Source: Streptomyces sp. GC420 (GTDB taxonomy: Bacteria > Actinomycetota > Actinomycetes > Streptomycetales > Streptomycetaceae). From it: 64,000 bases of DNA. The stretch spans positions 24,142 through 88,141 of the forward strand of contig NZ_JAAAXQ010000003.1 in the NCBI RefSeq assembly GCF_009916105.1. The letters are read 5' to 3'. The notes beneath the pieces are model-generated. The model did not search any database. It was not told where the DNA came from and saw only the letters and a program-made list of their open reading frames with translations. Below, one piece after another: positions 26,201-45,379 of this stretch (position 1 is its first letter; every line of letters starts with the position of its first letter). The translations under genes were made by a program, and so were the position numbers.

Positions 26201-28277
26201 CGGCGACGAACGCCTCCAGCAGGGACGGCACGAAGTCCGCGCCGGTCACCCGCTCCCGCCGGATCAGCTCGGCCAGGTACGCCGGATCCTTGCGTCCGTC
26301 CGGGCGCGCGACGACGACACAGGCCCCGACTTGCAGCGGCGCGAACAGTTCCGGCACCGAGGCGTCGAAGCTCGCGGTCGTACTCAGCAGCATCCGGTCC
26401 TCGGCCGTGACGTCGAAGTGCTCCAGTCCCCACTTGATCCGGTTCATGATCGAGCGGTGCTGCACCGGCACACCCTTGGGACCACCGGTGGAACCGGAGG
26501 TGTACATCACGTACGCGGCGTTGTCCGGCACAAGGACTCGTTCCGGGTTCGCCTCCGGATACGCGGACACGTCCGGAAGGTCGTCGTCGAGCACCAGCAA
26601 CGGCTTCGCGCTGTCGAGGAACTGCCGCACCCGGTCCTCGGGGAGCTCGGTGTCGATCGGCAGGTACGCCGCACCGGCCTTGGCCACCGCGTAGATCGCG
26701 ACCATCATCTCGACGGAACGCGGGATGCGCACCGCGACAATCCGCTCGGGCCCCGCGCCTTGTTCGACCAGCCAGTGCGCCAGCCGATTGGCGCGCCGGT
26801 TGAACTCCGCGTAGCTCAGCGTCTCCTCTTCACCGATCACCGCGACCGCGTCCGGGGTCCGCTCCACCTGGACCTCGAACGCATCCGGCAGAGTGCCCTC
26901 GGCCACCGGATACGCCGTGTCGTTGACCCGCCGCACCAACCAGTCCCGCTCGTCCTCCGCCAGCACCTCGACCCCGCTCACCGGCGAACGCGGATCGGCG
27001 ACCAGCTGCTCCAGAAGACGCACGAACCGAGCGGCGATCGCCTCGACCGTGTCCCGGTCGAACAGCTGGGTCGCGTACATGACGTCGCCCCGCAGGGCCC
27101 CCGAGTCGTCCTGCGCCATGCTGAAGAACAGGTCGAACATGGCGGCCGAAACCAGGTGCTGCTCGAACTCCACCTCGAGTCCGGGGAGTTCGAAGTCCTG
27201 CTTCGCGAAGTTCTGCCAGGCGAAGGTCACCTGGAACAGCGGCTGGTACGCCGCCGAGCGGTCGGGGTTGATCAACTCGACCAGCATTTCGAACGGCACG
27301 TCCTGGTGCTCGTAGGCCGCCAGGGCCTTGTCCCGCACCTGGGCCAGCAGATCGGAGAACGACGGGTCGCCGGACAGGTCCACCCGCAGCACCTGGGTGT
27401 TGACGAAGACCCCGACCAGGTCGGCGAGCGCCTCGTCGGTCCGCCCGGCGATCGGATTCCCGATCGTCACGTCGTCCTCGGCGCCGAGCTTGCGCAGCAG
27501 CACCGCCAGCGCGGTCTGGAGGACCATCGACATGGTCATCCCGCGCTCGTCGGCCAGCTTCTGGAGCCCGGCCGCCACCTCCGGTTCCGCCGAGATGCCG
27601 ACCGTGTCGCCGTCCAGACTCCGCTCCGGGGGCCGCGGGCGGTCCAGCGGCAGGTTCAGCGGCTGCGGCACCCCCTCCAGCTCCGCGCGCCAGTACTCGG
27701 TCTGCGCCGCGGCCAGGCTGTCCGGGTCCGCCGGGTCGCCGAGCAGCTCGCGCTGCCACAGCGCGTAGTCCTTGTACTGCACGGACAACGGCTCCCACGC
27801 CGGCGCCCGGCCGTCCAGGCGTGCGGTGTAGGCGGTGGTCAGGTCCCGTGCCAGCACTCCGCCCGAGACACCGTCCGAGGCGATGTGGTGGATGAGGAGG
27901 ACCAGGAGGTGCTCCTGGGGGGAGCAGCGGAACAGGGTCGCCCGCAGCGGGATTTCGGCGGCCAGGTCGAAATGGTGCGCGATGGCCTCGTCGACCGCGC
28001 CGGACAGGTCCTCGGGCGCCACCTCGACCACCGGTACCTGCACCGATGCCTCCGCCGGCGACAGGATGCGCTGGTAGGGCTCGTCATCGTCGTCCGTCAC
28101 GTACGTGGTACGCAGGATCTCGTGCCGTTCGACCACGTCGCGGATCGCGGCGACGAGAGCGTCCTGGTCCAGTGGCCCGGTCAGCCGGAACGTCGGGGAG
28201 ATGTTGTAGGTCTCCGCCCCGCCTTCCAGTTGGTACGTAACCCACATACGGCGTTGTGCGTACGACAGCGGAATCAC
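23292..28277 (-). CDS. NRPS termination module C-A-MT-PCP-TE
   Basis: About 1,661 residues. The C domain has HHIASDG. The A domain is split between its A8 and A10 motifs by a SAM-dependent N-methyltransferase (EIGVGAGLLLSKI near residue 1080). A PCP (LGGHSLLA) and a TE (GWSFGG) follow. By my alignment the pocket residues are D-A-P-D-E-A-L-V-E-K, almost the same as module 2. The module should add the last, N-methylated residue unless the MT is vestigial, and the TE should release or cyclise the chain. GTG 28277 follows the previous stop by five bases, and its ribosome binding site GAGGAG is formed by the last codons of the previous gene. All three NRPSs start MIPLS. Confidence 0.94.
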   Translation of the reverse strand: MIPLSYAQRRMWVTYQLEGGAETYNISPTFRLTGPLDQDALVAAIRDVVERHEILRTTYVTDDDDEPYQRILSPAEASVQVPVVEVAPEDLSGAVDEAIAHHFDLAAEIPLRATLFRCSPQEHLLVLLIHHIASDGVSGGVLARDLTTAYTARLDGRAPAWEPLSVQYKDYALWQRELLGDPADPDSLAAAQTEYWRAELEGVPQPLNLPLDRPRPPERSLDGDTVGISAEPEVAAGLQKLADERGMTMSMVLQTALAVLLRKLGAEDDVTIGNPIAGRTDEALADLVGVFVNTQVLRVDLSGDPSFSDLLAQVRDKALAAYEHQDVPFEMLVELINPDRSAAYQPLFQVTFAWQNFAKQDFELPGLEVEFEQHLVSAAMFDLFFSMAQDDSGALRGDVMYATQLFDRDTVEAIAARFVRLLEQLVADPRSPVSGVEVLAEDERDWLVRRVNDTAYPVAEGTLPDAFEVQVERTPDAVAVIGEEETLSYAEFNRRANRLAHWLVEQGAGPERIVAVRIPRSVEMMVAIYAVAKAGAAYLPIDTELPEDRVRQFLDSAKPLLVLDDDLPDVSAYPEANPERVLVPDNAAYVMYTSGSTGGPKGVPVQHRSIMNRIKWGLEHFDVTAEDRMLLSTTASFDASVPELFAPLQVGACVVVARPDGRKDPAYLAELIRRERVTGADFVPSLLEAFVAEPAAKQCTTLRWIEVAAEPFLAPLANRFVELLPRCSANNLYGPTEATVEVTAWQHVPGADRVPIGAPIWNTQVYVLDEALRPVPAGVAGELYLAGAGLARGYLGQTALTSERFVACPFGEPGTRMYRTGDVVRWNKDGQVEYIGRTDFQVKIRGLRIELGEIEHVLAGHPGVAQAAVVVRENQQGDKRLVAYVVPDPDAAAADAGDQVDEWRQVHDETYDKSRDEAWGEDFQLWKSAYDGEPIPLEQMRAWRDAAVAQVLRFAPRRVLEIGVGAGLLLSKIAGEVDEYWGTDISATVLDRVRGQAEQAGHGDRVRLRAQAADDVSGLPRGGFDTVVLNAVVQYFPSAAYLDRVLRQAMELLAPGGRIIVGDVRNASTLRLLLTAVQRAARPHASQEEMRAMVEQAVLAERELVVAPEWFAAWAREHAGGVDIRLKAGQAHNELTRHRYEVVLHKDPADLLDLTGVPTAPWGREVSDLAGLGDRLDRAGGAPLRVTGIPNARLVEEFAAAMSAGVLNAAAPATVPVDPEDLAAWARQQGRDAVLTWSGETAHTFDAVLLPEERAVSNGFVPSGVVRRTQVNAPALAKSIGPLVAELPPYLRERLPDYMVPAAVVPLPELPLTPAGKLDRRALPSEATTTTSDGEPRNAHEEKLCAVFSELLGVESVGIDDDFFTLGGHSLLATRLSARIRKQFGVDMPVRTIVRYPTVSELAALVLVGGIPDEHVDSFAVVLPLNRDPGTGKPPVWFFHGGGGLGWAYFTFAPYVTDRPAYSLQSRGFQGTEPLAGSVQEMVDDYLTQILKTQPEGPYYLIGWSFGGPVAHAVAEALDRRGQEVALLAILDTQPASDAPENGFQAVAGRTQELYRADIEDVFGKFMNTGNMDDFLENMSKVGANNLNRMAEFQSPVFRGDVLYFNATLDRPDGMSTYAPDWRPFVLGSIEEHDVDASHHDLHMPKPAGQIMKVITRKFAW

Positions 28278-28282
28278 TGGAC

Positions 28283-31200
28283 TCACTCCTCTACGAGCAT
28301 CTTGCGCAGACTGGGGCGAAGGGGGACAGCCGATTCCTCCGACCATGCGGCGAGTTCGGCCACCGTCGGCAGGTCGAAGATCTTGCGGATGGGTATCTCG
28401 ATCCCCAACTCGGCGCGAGCGCGGGTGATCAGCCGGGTGGCGAGCAGGGAGTGCCCGCCGAGCGCGAAGAAGCCGTCGTCGACACCGACCCGGTCGACGC
28501 CGAGCACCTCGGCGAACAGCCTGGCCAGAGCCTCCTCGCGGGCGGTGCCGGGCGCCCGGAAGGGCGTCGCGGGGGTGAGGTCGGGGACGGGCAGGGCCTT
28601 GTGGTCGAGCTTGCCGTTGGGAGACAGGGGCAGCCGGTCGAGCGGTATGCACGCGGAGGGGATCATGTAGTCGGGCAGCCGCTCCTCCAGGTGAGCGCGG
28701 AGTACGGCCGCGTCCGGGGCCGTCTCGCCGGGAACCGGGACGAGATAGGCGGCCAGGTAGCTGGTGGTACCGGACCGCCGGGTCACCACAGCGGCCTGGG
28801 CGATGCGGTGATGGGCCGTCAGAGCGGCTTCGACCTCTCCGGGTTCGACGCGGTAGCCACGGATCTTGACCTGGGTGTCGATGCGGCCCAGGTGGTGCAG
28901 CTCGCCCTCGGCGGTGAGGCTCGCGAGGTCACCCGTGCGGTACATGCGGGAGCCGGGCGGCCCGTAGGGGTCGGGGACGAAGCGGTCGGCGGTCATCGCG
29001 GGCTGGCCCTGGTAGCCGCGTCCGGCCCCGGCCAGATAGAGCTCGCCCGGTGTGCCCGGGGGCAGCAGGTCCAGGCCGGGGCCGAGGATGTACGCACGCA
29101 CGCCGGGAAACGGGCGGCCGACGGGCACGCCGGCGGCGTACGGCTGGTCGGGGCGCAGGAGGTGAGCGGTGGCGTAGAAGGTCTCGCTGGGGCCGTAGCT
29201 GTTGATGACACGGGCCTGCGGCCAGAGCGTGCGCACCCGCTCCGCCAGGGCCGGGGTCAGTACTTCCCCGGAGATGTTCAGTGCCGTGGGCCGGATGCGG
29301 TCGCCGAGTTGGTCGACGAGTTCGGCGAAGGCCGACGGCACCGAGCAGATGACGTCGATGTCCCAGGTGTGGCGTTCGGCCAGTTCCAGCACGTCGCGCA
29401 CGATCTCGACGCTGCCTCCCGTGGTGAGCGCGGAGAACAGCTCGAAGGTGGCGACGTCGAAGCCGAACGACGCGGCGAGCAGCACCCGCCGGCCGGACGC
29501 CATTCCGGCGTGCGCGACCAGGGCGTCCACTGCGTTGACGACGGTGGCATGGGTGACGCTCACGCCCTTGGGCACGCCGGTGGAGCCGGACGTGTAGACG
29601 ACGTACGCGAGGTTGTCGGGGCCGGCTGCCGGCCGTGCCGCGGATTCCGTGGCCTCCCCGGGCGTGGCGGCCGGGGCCTCGATGTCGATGTCGTCGAGGA
29701 CGAGGACGGGGATGTCCGTGGCGGGCACGAGGTCGCGGGTGCCGGTGTCGGCCAGGACCAGGTGCGGCCGGGCACCGGTGAGGATGTGCGGGAGGCGTGC
29801 GCCGGCGAACGCGGGGTCGACGGGGAGATAGGCCGCGCCCGCCTTGAGCACGCCCAGGAGGGCCGCGACCGCGGTCGCGGTGCGCGGCAGGACCATGCTC
29901 ACCACGGTCTCCGGCCCCACCCCGTGCCGGGCCAACTCGACGGCGAGCCGTTCGGCGCGGGCGTCCAGTTCGGCGTAGGTGAGCGACTCGCCCCCGGCGA
30001 CCACGGCGAGCGCGTCCGGGGTCCGCGCCACCTGTGCCTCGACGCGCCCGGTGATCGTGTCGTCCGGGGCCGGGACCGGTTCGTCGAACTCGCTCAGCAA
30101 CCGGGCGCGTTCGGCCGGCTCCAGGACGTCGAGCTGCGCGACCGTCAGCTCCGGGGTGGCCGCCACCTGCCGCAGGACGCGGACCAGGCGGGCCGCGTAC
30201 ATCTCCACCGTGGCACGGTCGAAGACCTCCGGCGTGTACTGGAGGACGAGTTCGAGGGTCGGGTCGACCGCCGCCGCCAGGCACAGGGGGTAGTGGTTGC
30301 CCGCGGACGGGCGGAAGCCGGTGAAGGTGATCCCGTCCGCTGCCTCGCCGGCCGCGCTGAGGCCCTCCCGGTCGATGGGGTACGACTCGAAGACGACCAG
30401 CGTGTCGAAGAGGGACTGGAGGCCGACGGACTGCTGGATCTGCGCGAGCCCGTAGTAGTAGTGCTCCGTGAGGGCGGCCTGCCGGCTCTGGAGCCGGGTG
30501 AGAACCTCGGCGACGGTTTCGCCGGGCGTGTAGGTGACGCGTACCGGAACGGTGTTGATGAACATCCCGACCATCGACTCGACGTCCGGCACCGCGGGCG
30601 GGCGCCCGGAGACGGTGGCGCCGAACACCACGTCCTGGCGGCCGGTGAGCCGGCCGAGCAGCAGCGCCCAGGCTCCCTGGACCAGGCTGTTGGCGGTGAT
30701 GCCCAGATCGGACGCCAGCCGGCGCAGTGCGCTCGCCTCGTCGGCCGGAAGCGTGATGTCGACCTGGTCACGGCTCTCGGCGTCCGTGGGCGCGGAGTCG
30801 TGAGCGAGCAGGGTCGGCGCCTCGATCCCCTCGAGTTCGGCCGCCCACACGCGTGCGGACTCCTCGTGGTCCTGGCGGTCGAGCCAGGAGAGGAAGTCGT
30901 CGTAGTCGCGGATGCCGGGCAGACCGGCCGGGTCGCCGTCGGAGGCGTAGAGCAGCAGCAGGTCCCGCATCAGCAGGGGCGTGGACCAGCCGTCGAAGAG
31001 CGTGTGGTGGGCGGTCAGCACGAGTTCGGGCCGCTCGGGTTCGAGGACGACGAGTGCCAGCCGGATCAGCGGCGGGGTGTCCGCGTCGAAGTGGGCGGCC
31101 CGGTCCTGGGCGAGGAACCGCTCGAAGGTCTCGGTGCGGTCCGCCTCGTCGGCACCGGTCAGGTCGAGGTACTGCCACGGCAGGGTCACCGACTCCGGCA

Positions 31201-34200
31201 CCACCTGGACGACATCACCGTCCGCCCGGTTGACGAACGCCGCGCGGAGGCTGGGGTAGCGGTCCAGCAACGCCTGCCCGGCCCGGCGCAACCGCTCCGC
31301 GTCGACGTCACGGGACAGTTGGAACACCAGCTGAACGTGGTAGGGGTCGTACGACGACGCTCCGGCGAGCAGCGTGTGGAAGAGGATCCCGGATTGCGCC
31401 GGGGTCGCGGGCCATACCCTGGCCAGTCTGCCGAAGCGTGCTTCCCAGGCCTCGATCTCCTCCTGGTCCACGCCGACCAGGGGAGCGTCGCTGGGGGTGA
31501 GTCCGCCGGCGCCGGGGCTGACTGCGTGCCGGGCCAGGGCGGTCAGCGCCTGGACCCACAGCCCGGCCAGTTCGGTGACCTCCTCGCGGGAGAGCACACC
31601 GGTGGGGAAGCCGAAGTGGGCGGTCAGCTCCTCGCCGCCGGGCGTGGCGGTGGCGACCGCGTTGATCTCCAGAGCCGACGGCACCGGCATGTCGGCGTCC
31701 GGCGCCGGGACCAGGTCCCGGTACGTGGTGTCCGGGGCCCAGCCCAGGCCGCGCAGGTCCTCGGGGATGTCCGCGCCGGAGGCTCTGCCGAGGTAGTTGA
31801 AGCCGATCTGGGGCTGCCGCGCCTTCGCCAGCGCGGTGGCGGTCTGCGGGTTGAGGTGGCGCAGCAGGCCGTAGCCGATGCCGTGGTCGGGTACCGCCCG
31901 CAGCTGCTCCTTGATTGCCTTGATCGCCTTCCCGGCGGCCGGACCCGCGGCGAAGGCGTCCGCCAAGTCGATACCGGTCAGGTCGAGGCGTACCGGGTAC
32001 ATGGCGGTGAACCAGCCGACCGTGCCCGATAGTTCCGCGCCGGGCACCACGTGCTCTTCCCGGCCGTGGCCTTCCAGTCGGACCAGCGTCGAGGCCCGGA
32101 GCACGCCCCGCGTCCGGTGCCAACGGGCCAGCGCCAAGGCCAGCCCGGCCAGCAGCCCGTCGTCGACGCCGCCGCGGAACACCGCGGGCACCGTGTTCAG
32201 CAGAGTCTCCGTGACATCCGACGGCACCTGGACGCGGACCGTGTCCACGGTGGCCGCGACATCGCGCGCCGGGTCCAGCTCCCGTGCGCCCAGCACCGGC
32301 TCGGCCCCGGCCAGGATCTCCTGCCACACCGGAAGTTCCGCCACCCGCTCCGGGGCGGCCGCCTCGTCGGCCAGGGCGTGTGTCCACCGCCGCAACGACG
32401 TACCCGCGCCTGCCGGTTGCGGGAGGTGGCCGTCACGGACCCGTCGCCAGGCCGAGACCAGGTCCGGTACGAGAATCCGCCACGACACCCCATCGACGAC
32501 GAGGTGGTGGAGCACGATCAGCAACCGGTCCGCCGCGGTGGCAGAGGTGAACCACACGAACTGCGCCATCACCCCCGCGTCCGGGTCGAGGCGGCCCGCG
32601 GCCGCGTCCAGTTCTGCCCGCGCATCGGCATCGCCGTGGGCGACCTCCCGGACCAGCGCGCCGGCGTCCACGCTGCCGGCCGGCCCCATCCGCAGGCCCG
32701 GCCGCTCTCCGTCGAGCCGGGAGCGCAGCACGTCGTGCCGGTCGAGGACAGCCTGCAGCGTCGCGACCAGCCCCGCACGGTCGATGTCCTCGGGCAGGGT
32801 CAGCATCGCCGACATGCAGAACCGGCGGACACCGCCACCGGACGCGAGCACGTGCGCCGCCGTCGGCGGCAACGGAGCCCAGCCCACCCCGCCACCCGGC
32901 AGCTCGGCCAGCCCCACGGGCTCCTCTTGCGCCCGGCCCTCGACCAGTTCCGCGAGCCGGGCAACCGTACGCTGCTCGAAGACCTCCCGTGTGGTGACCA
33001 CGACACCGCGCGTCTTGGCCCGCGCGACCACCTGGATGGACCGGATGCTGTCCCCGCCACTGGCGAAGAAGTCATCGTCGACACCCACCTGTCGGGCATC
33101 GAGGACATCGGCGTACACCTCTGCCAGCACCCGCTCCGCCGCGCTGCGCGGCGCCCGGTACTCGGCACCCGCGAACTCCGGCTCGGGCAGCGCGGCCCGG
33201 TCCAGTTTCCCGGTCACGGTCCGCGGCAGCCGGTCGAGGGCCACCAGTTGGGCGGGCACCATGTAGTCCGGCAGCCGCTGGGCCGCGAACCGCCGCAGCT
33301 CCGCCATCGACACACCGGCCTGCCGGACGACGTCGCCGTCCGCGGTGCCCTCCGGCGGCGCCACATAGCCCACGAGCCGCGTGTTGCCGGTGTGGTCCTT
33401 CCACGCGGTGACCACTGCCTGGCCGACCGCAGGATGCTGGGCGAGGGCGATCTCGATCTCGGTCGGCTCGACCCGGATGCCGTTCACCTTGACCTGGGTG
33501 TCGGCTCGTCCCTCGTACTTCAGCTGACCGCTCCTGTCCCACTGGGCCAGGTCGCCGGTACGGTACATCCGCGCGCCGGGGGGACCGAAGGGGCAGGCGA
33601 CGAACCGCTCCGCGGTCGCCTCGCCGCTGCGGTAGTAGCCGCGGGCGAGTCCACCGGCCACATACACTTCCCCCATCACGCCGGGCGGGACCTGTGTCAG
33701 TTCCGGCCCCAGGATGTAGGTGCGCATGTTGGCGAGCGGTCGTCCGATCGGGATCACGCCGGTTTCGGTCGACTGCTGCGGGACCGGGAAGCTGGAGACG
33801 TAGAAGCTTTCTGTCTGTCCGTAGGCATGGACGACACGGACATCCGGGAAGGCCTCGTGCACCTGGTCGACCACGTCGGCCGTGAGCGGGTCGCCGCCGA
33901 GGATCGCGGTCCGCAGTTCGAGGTCGAGAGCGCCCGGCTCCTTGGCGAGGATGGGGCCGAGCAGTGCGGTGAACACCGCCGGCACGGCGCAGATGGTGGT
34001 GCCCGACCATCGGTCGCGTTCGGCGAGTTCGAGTACGTCACGGACGATCTCGACACTCGCGCCGGCAGCGAGCGCGGTGAATATCTCGAACACGGAGACG
34101 TCGAAGTTCACCGAGGTCGCGGCGAGCATACGGGATCCCGGCTCGAGCTGTGCCATCCGCCGCGAGTACCAGACACCGTTGACCACGGTGGCGTGGGTCA

Positions 34201-36070
34201 TGGCGACGCCCTTGGGCTTGCCCGTGGAGCCGGAGGTGTACATCACGTACGCCAGATTGTCCGGCCTGATATGGAGGTCCGAGGCTTCGACAGCGGGGCC
34301 GCCGGGGGCGTCGAGGTGCAGGTCGTCGAGGCGGAGTACCGGCGGTCGGCACTCCGGCAGTGCCGCCGCCGTATCACGATCGGTCAGGACCAGCGCCGGA
34401 TCGGCCGAGGTGAGCAGGAGGTCGACTCGCGCCGTCGGATGATGGGGATCGATCGGCAGGTAGGCGCCACCCGCCTTGAGCACGCCCAGCTGCGCGACCA
34501 CCAGGTCCGCCGACCGCGGCAACGCCACGGCCACCACCTCGTCCGGCCCGACCCCGCGCTCGCGCAACACCGCGGCCAGCCGGCCGGCGCGGGCCTCCAA
34601 CTCCGCGTACGACAACACGGTTCGCCCGGCCACCACCGCTGTCGCGTCCGGGTTCCGCATCACCTGAGCGGTGACGAGTTCCGGTAGCGTCGCCTCGCGC
34701 ACCGGTGCCGCGGTCTCGTTCAACCGGGCCAGCCAGTCCCGCTCGGCGTCGGCGAGCACGTCCACCCCACCGAGCCGTACTCCGGGATCGGCGACCACCT
34801 GCCGCAGCACCCGCACATAGCGGTCGGCGAAACTCGCGGCCGTGGCGTGGTCGAACAGCTCCGTCGCGTACTCCAGCCGCCCGTACGCGCGCCCGGACGA
34901 CGCGTCCGGGATGATGTTGAAGAACAGGTCGAACTTCGCGGTGTCGGTACCCGTCGCGACGGGGGTGACCCGCAGACCGGGCATCTCGATCCCCGACCAC
35001 GCGAACTGCCAGGCCAGCATCACCTGGAACAGTGGTGAGTACGAGGTGGAACGCTCGGGGTTGAGCAGCCCCACCAGGCGCTCGAACGGCACGTCCTGGT
35101 TGTCGTACGCGGCCAGCGCCTTGTCCCGCACCTGATCCAGCAGATCGCCGAACGACGGGTTCCGCGACAGATCGACGCGCAGCACCCAGGTGTTGGCGAA
35201 GAATCCGATCAGATCGTCGAGTTGCTCGTCGGCGCGCCCCTCGATCGGGCTGCCGATCGTCAGGTCGTCGCCGGCGCCGAGGTGGTGCATCAGCACCGCA
35301 AGCGCCGCCTGAGCGACCATCGGTGCCGTGGCACCGCAGTCCGCTGCCAGCTTCTGGAGCCCCGACAGCAGCTCGGGTTCCAGCTCGAACGAGACATCTC
35401 CGCCGCGGTGGTCGGCGGCCGTCGGCCGCGGCCGGTCCAGGGGCATCTGCACCGGCTGCGGGACCCCCTCCAACTCCTCGCGCCAGTAGTCGAGTTGCTC
35501 TGCGGCGATGCTCTCCGGATCCTCTTCTTCGCCCAGCAGCTGCCGCTGCCACAGCGTGTAGTCCTTGTACTGCACCGGAAGCGGCTCCCACTCCGGCGCG
35601 TCTCCCTGATGACGAGCCGTGTACGCCGACACCAGATCGCGGAGGAACGGCGCCATCGACGCCCCGTCCGCGGCAATGTGGTGGAACACGAACACCAGCA
35701 CGTGCTCCCGCGGGGAGACCCGGAGGACGGCTGTCCGAAAGGGAAGCTCCGTGTCCAGGGAGAATCCCTCACGCGCGGCTTCTTGCGTCGCGGTGTCCAC
35801 CGCGTCCGCGGCCACGTCGACCACCCGGAACCGGAAGGCCGCCTCCTGCGGCGGCAGGACCCGCTGCTCCGGCGTGCCGTCCGCGTTCTCCACGATCAAG
35901 GTACGCAGACTCTCGTGCCGGGCCAGGACATCCCGCACCGCCGCGGCCAGGGCCGCGGTGTCCAGTTCTCCCTCCAGGCGCAGCACGAACGGGATGTTGT
36001 AGGTGGGGGACGGGCCTTCCAGGCGGTAGAGGAACCACAGCCGGGTCTGGGCGAAGGACAACGGGATCAT
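28283..36070 (-). CDS. Bimodular NRPS C-A-PCP-E-C-A-PCP (modules 3 and 4)
   Basis: The 2,595-residue protein contains C (HHIAADG), A3, PCP (ASGGDSIRS), epimerisation domain ([16 protein letters not shown]), C (HHTLFDG), A4 and PCP (LGGHSLLA). The E domain predicts a D residue at position 3. Pocket residues read D-V-F-C-I-G-A-Y-V-K for A3 and D-V-F-C-N-S-S-Y-A-K for A4, both related to A1 of the preceding NRPS. The shared DVF...Y pattern suggests related, possibly cyclic imino-acid substrates such as piperazate or hydroxyproline types. AGGAG eight bases before ATG 36070 overlaps the previous stop. Length and domain order equal those of the previous NRPS, which points to tandem duplication. Confidence 0.94.
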   Translation of the reverse strand: MIPLSFAQTRLWFLYRLEGPSPTYNIPFVLRLEGELDTAALAAAVRDVLARHESLRTLIVENADGTPEQRVLPPQEAAFRFRVVDVAADAVDTATQEAAREGFSLDTELPFRTAVLRVSPREHVLVFVFHHIAADGASMAPFLRDLVSAYTARHQGDAPEWEPLPVQYKDYTLWQRQLLGEEEDPESIAAEQLDYWREELEGVPQPVQMPLDRPRPTAADHRGGDVSFELEPELLSGLQKLAADCGATAPMVAQAALAVLMHHLGAGDDLTIGSPIEGRADEQLDDLIGFFANTWVLRVDLSRNPSFGDLLDQVRDKALAAYDNQDVPFERLVGLLNPERSTSYSPLFQVMLAWQFAWSGIEMPGLRVTPVATGTDTAKFDLFFNIIPDASSGRAYGRLEYATELFDHATAASFADRYVRVLRQVVADPGVRLGGVDVLADAERDWLARLNETAAPVREATLPELVTAQVMRNPDATAVVAGRTVLSYAELEARAGRLAAVLRERGVGPDEVVAVALPRSADLVVAQLGVLKAGGAYLPIDPHHPTARVDLLLTSADPALVLTDRDTAAALPECRPPVLRLDDLHLDAPGGPAVEASDLHIRPDNLAYVMYTSGSTGKPKGVAMTHATVVNGVWYSRRMAQLEPGSRMLAATSVNFDVSVFEIFTALAAGASVEIVRDVLELAERDRWSGTTICAVPAVFTALLGPILAKEPGALDLELRTAILGGDPLTADVVDQVHEAFPDVRVVHAYGQTESFYVSSFPVPQQSTETGVIPIGRPLANMRTYILGPELTQVPPGVMGEVYVAGGLARGYYRSGEATAERFVACPFGPPGARMYRTGDLAQWDRSGQLKYEGRADTQVKVNGIRVEPTEIEIALAQHPAVGQAVVTAWKDHTGNTRLVGYVAPPEGTADGDVVRQAGVSMAELRRFAAQRLPDYMVPAQLVALDRLPRTVTGKLDRAALPEPEFAGAEYRAPRSAAERVLAEVYADVLDARQVGVDDDFFASGGDSIRSIQVVARAKTRGVVVTTREVFEQRTVARLAELVEGRAQEEPVGLAELPGGGVGWAPLPPTAAHVLASGGGVRRFCMSAMLTLPEDIDRAGLVATLQAVLDRHDVLRSRLDGERPGLRMGPAGSVDAGALVREVAHGDADARAELDAAAGRLDPDAGVMAQFVWFTSATAADRLLIVLHHLVVDGVSWRILVPDLVSAWRRVRDGHLPQPAGAGTSLRRWTHALADEAAAPERVAELPVWQEILAGAEPVLGARELDPARDVAATVDTVRVQVPSDVTETLLNTVPAVFRGGVDDGLLAGLALALARWHRTRGVLRASTLVRLEGHGREEHVVPGAELSGTVGWFTAMYPVRLDLTGIDLADAFAAGPAAGKAIKAIKEQLRAVPDHGIGYGLLRHLNPQTATALAKARQPQIGFNYLGRASGADIPEDLRGLGWAPDTTYRDLVPAPDADMPVPSALEINAVATATPGGEELTAHFGFPTGVLSREEVTELAGLWVQALTALARHAVSPGAGGLTPSDAPLVGVDQEEIEAWEARFGRLARVWPATPAQSGILFHTLLAGASSYDPYHVQLVFQLSRDVDAERLRRAGQALLDRYPSLRAAFVNRADGDVVQVVPESVTLPWQYLDLTGADEADRTETFERFLAQDRAAHFDADTPPLIRLALVVLEPERPELVLTAHHTLFDGWSTPLLMRDLLLLYASDGDPAGLPGIRDYDDFLSWLDRQDHEESARVWAAELEGIEAPTLLAHDSAPTDAESRDQVDITLPADEASALRRLASDLGITANSLVQGAWALLLGRLTGRQDVVFGATVSGRPPAVPDVESMVGMFINTVPVRVTYTPGETVAEVLTRLQSRQAALTEHYYYGLAQIQQSVGLQSLFDTLVVFESYPIDREGLSAAGEAADGITFTGFRPSAGNHYPLCLAAAVDPTLELVLQYTPEVFDRATVEMYAARLVRVLRQVAATPELTVAQLDVLEPAERARLLSEFDEPVPAPDDTITGRVEAQVARTPDALAVVAGGESLTYAELDARAERLAVELARHGVGPETVVSMVLPRTATAVAALLGVLKAGAAYLPVDPAFAGARLPHILTGARPHLVLADTGTRDLVPATDIPVLVLDDIDIEAPAATPGEATESAARPAAGPDNLAYVVYTSGSTGVPKGVSVTHATVVNAVDALVAHAGMASGRRVLLAASFGFDVATFELFSALTTGGSVEIVRDVLELAERHTWDIDVICSVPSAFAELVDQLGDRIRPTALNISGEVLTPALAERVRTLWPQARVINSYGPSETFYATAHLLRPDQPYAAGVPVGRPFPGVRAYILGPGLDLLPPGTPGELYLAGAGRGYQGQPAMTADRFVPDPYGPPGSRMYRTGDLASLTAEGELHHLGRIDTQVKIRGYRVEPGEVEAALTAHHRIAQAAVVTRRSGTTSYLAAYLVPVPGETAPDAAVLRAHLEERLPDYMIPSACIPLDRLPLSPNGKLDHKALPVPDLTPATPFRAPGTAREEALARLFAEVLGVDRVGVDDGFFALGGHSLLATRLITRARAELGIEIPIRKIFDLPTVAELAAWSEESAVPLRPSLRKMLVEE

Positions 36071-36081
36071 CGACGCTTCTC

Positions 36082-43869
<7,788 letters not shown>

Positions 43870-43914
43870 TCTCTGTCTCCAAATCGGCAGAACCACCAGG
43901 GAGCCATCCGCCAC

Positions 43915-45102
43915 TCAGCTCTGATCGAGTACCGCCAAGAGCTGGTCGTTGTAGAAGTCGTCGAAGGAGATCGCGCCCGACAGCGTCGAGAAATACCGGT
44001 CGATCAGCTCCTGGTGACCGACCAGGCTCCGCAACATCTCCGCCTGTCCCTCGGGCTTGAGCTCAGCCACGTTGAGCGCGCCCTGGTAGAAGTTGAGGAA
44101 GATATCGGTCAGGTCGTTCTCGTAGCGCTTCAGCGCCGCATGGAGCGCGGCGTCGTCGTGCAGTCCGTCCCCGATGTGCCCGGCGAGTGACTGGGCCTGT
44201 ATGAAGGCGTCGGTGATACCGCGGGCGGTGATGGAGTCCTTGTGGTGCACGGCGTCGCCGAGGAGCACCCACCCGGGTCCGTAGGCCTTGCGGAAGTAGT
44301 TCTCCTGGTGCCCCGTGCCGTACAGCTGCTCCACCCGGCTGCCCGCCGACATCCGCTCGTACAACTCGGGGGTCGTCGTGCGGACGGCTTCGAGGAAGGC
44401 GGGTTCCACCGCGGTACGGACCTCGGAGAACTCGCTCTGCGGGAAGTAGGCCATGATCAGCTTGAGGTCGTCGTTGGTGGGGATGACGCCGATCCAGCGC
44501 CCCGGCCGCTCGTACAGCTCGAAGTGCGCGGGAACCCCGGCCCAGTAGCTGTAGTAGGTGCAGGTCATCCGCGGGTGCTCGATGACGTTCGGGGCGCCGA
44601 CCTTGCGGGCCACCAGCGATCGCATGCCGTCCGCGCCGACGACCAGGCGGGCCCGTTCCGTCGCCTCGGCGCCACCGGGCGTCGTGTACCGGACCCCGAT
44701 GACCCGGTCGTCCTCGTACAGCAGATCGTGGACCGCGCAGGCTTCCCGGAACTCCACACCGGACGCCACGGCACCGCCCGCGAGGATCGGGTCGAGCACG
44801 AACCGCCTCGGCGCGTACGTGGTCCGGTGGCCGTCGACGGGCAGGGAGAAGCCGTCCAGCCGGACACCGGGCGCCTCGAAGCTCTGATGGTCGATCGGCT
44901 GACAGCCCGCGGCGCGGAGTTCGTCGAGCAGCCCCCACCGGTCGAGCAGCGCCACGCCCGGTTGATGGATGTAGTGCGAGGACAGGGTGTCCTGCGGGAA
45001 CCGCGCTTTCTCCAGGAGCAGGACGCGATACCCCTGCTGAGCGAACAGCATGGCCGCCGGCGAACCAGCACAACGGGCGCCTATGACAACTACGTCGTAC
45101 AT
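43915..45102 (-). CDS. FAD-dependent monooxygenase/oxidoreductase of the halogenase-like superfamily
   Basis: The 395-residue flavoprotein has an N-terminal dinucleotide site (VVIGARCAGS, then E at LLLEKARF) and the second FAD motif GDAVHHKDS near residue 285. It resembles p-hydroxybenzoate hydroxylase/geranylgeranyl reductase-type proteins. It lacks the WxWxIP motif of flavin halogenases, having RWIGVIP instead, so I prefer a hydroxylase or oxidase. Its gene sits between a free PCP and the first NRPS and follows a free adenylation enzyme, suggesting that it oxidises an amino acid while the acid is tethered to that PCP. N-hydroxylation, ring hydroxylation or desaturation are all possible. Confidence 0.8.
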   Translation of the reverse strand: MYDVVVIGARCAGSPAAMLFAQQGYRVLLLEKARFPQDTLSSHYIHQPGVALLDRWGLLDELRAAGCQPIDHQSFEAPGVRLDGFSLPVDGHRTTYAPRRFVLDPILAGGAVASGVEFREACAVHDLLYEDDRVIGVRYTTPGGAEATERARLVVGADGMRSLVARKVGAPNVIEHPRMTCTYYSYWAGVPAHFELYERPGRWIGVIPTNDDLKLIMAYFPQSEFSEVRTAVEPAFLEAVRTTTPELYERMSAGSRVEQLYGTGHQENYFRKAYGPGWVLLGDAVHHKDSITARGITDAFIQAQSLAGHIGDGLHDDAALHAALKRYENDLTDIFLNFYQGALNVAELKPEGQAEMLRSLVGHQELIDRYFSTLSGAISFDDFYNDQLLAVLDQS

Positions 45103-45114
45103 GGCCCTCTCTTA

Positions 45115-45345
45115 CTATTGGGTTACCGTGCCCAGGGATTCGATGTACGCGGAAATCGACGCCACCGTCGGGTTGAGGAACATCTGATCCATCGGAACTT
45201 CGACGCCCAGTTCCTCGATAAATTCCCCCTGTATTTTGGCCATGATCACAGACTGGCCGCCCAGGGCGAAGAAATTGTCGTCGACCGATATGTCATCGCG
45301 TCGGAGTTCCCGGCACCAAATGGTGCGTACGCTGTCGGCAATCAT
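45115..45345 (-). CDS. Free peptidyl carrier protein
   Basis: The 76-residue single carrier domain has the phosphopantetheine Ser in FFALGGQSVIM. A TTG at 45369 is also in frame, but AGAGGG five bases upstream supports ATG 45345. It lies between a free adenylation enzyme (35 bases upstream) and a flavoenzyme (12 bases downstream), so the three genes probably form one load-and-oxidise unit that delivers its acid to the NRPS. Confidence 0.9.
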   Translation of the reverse strand: MIADSVRTIWCRELRRDDISVDDNFFALGGQSVIMAKIQGEFIEELGVEVPMDQMFLNPTVASISAYIESLGTVTQ

Positions 45346-45379
45346 CACAGCCCTCTCGCTCGTAATCAAGGCCGGTCGT

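Noticed and set aside
28256..32032. Very long plus-strand open frames opposite the NRPS genes (also 23349-28670 and 35323-42114)
   Set aside because: High GC keeps antisense frames open. The minus-strand readings carry all NRPS core motifs in order.
43870..43914. Upstream GTG start for the first NRPS
   Set aside because: The extra 15 residues have no homologous counterpart in the two sister NRPSs, and GGAG is positioned for ATG 43869.
43915..45102. Flavin-dependent halogenase call
   Set aside because: The WxWxIP motif is absent (RWIGVIP), so a monooxygenase or oxidase is the safer call.
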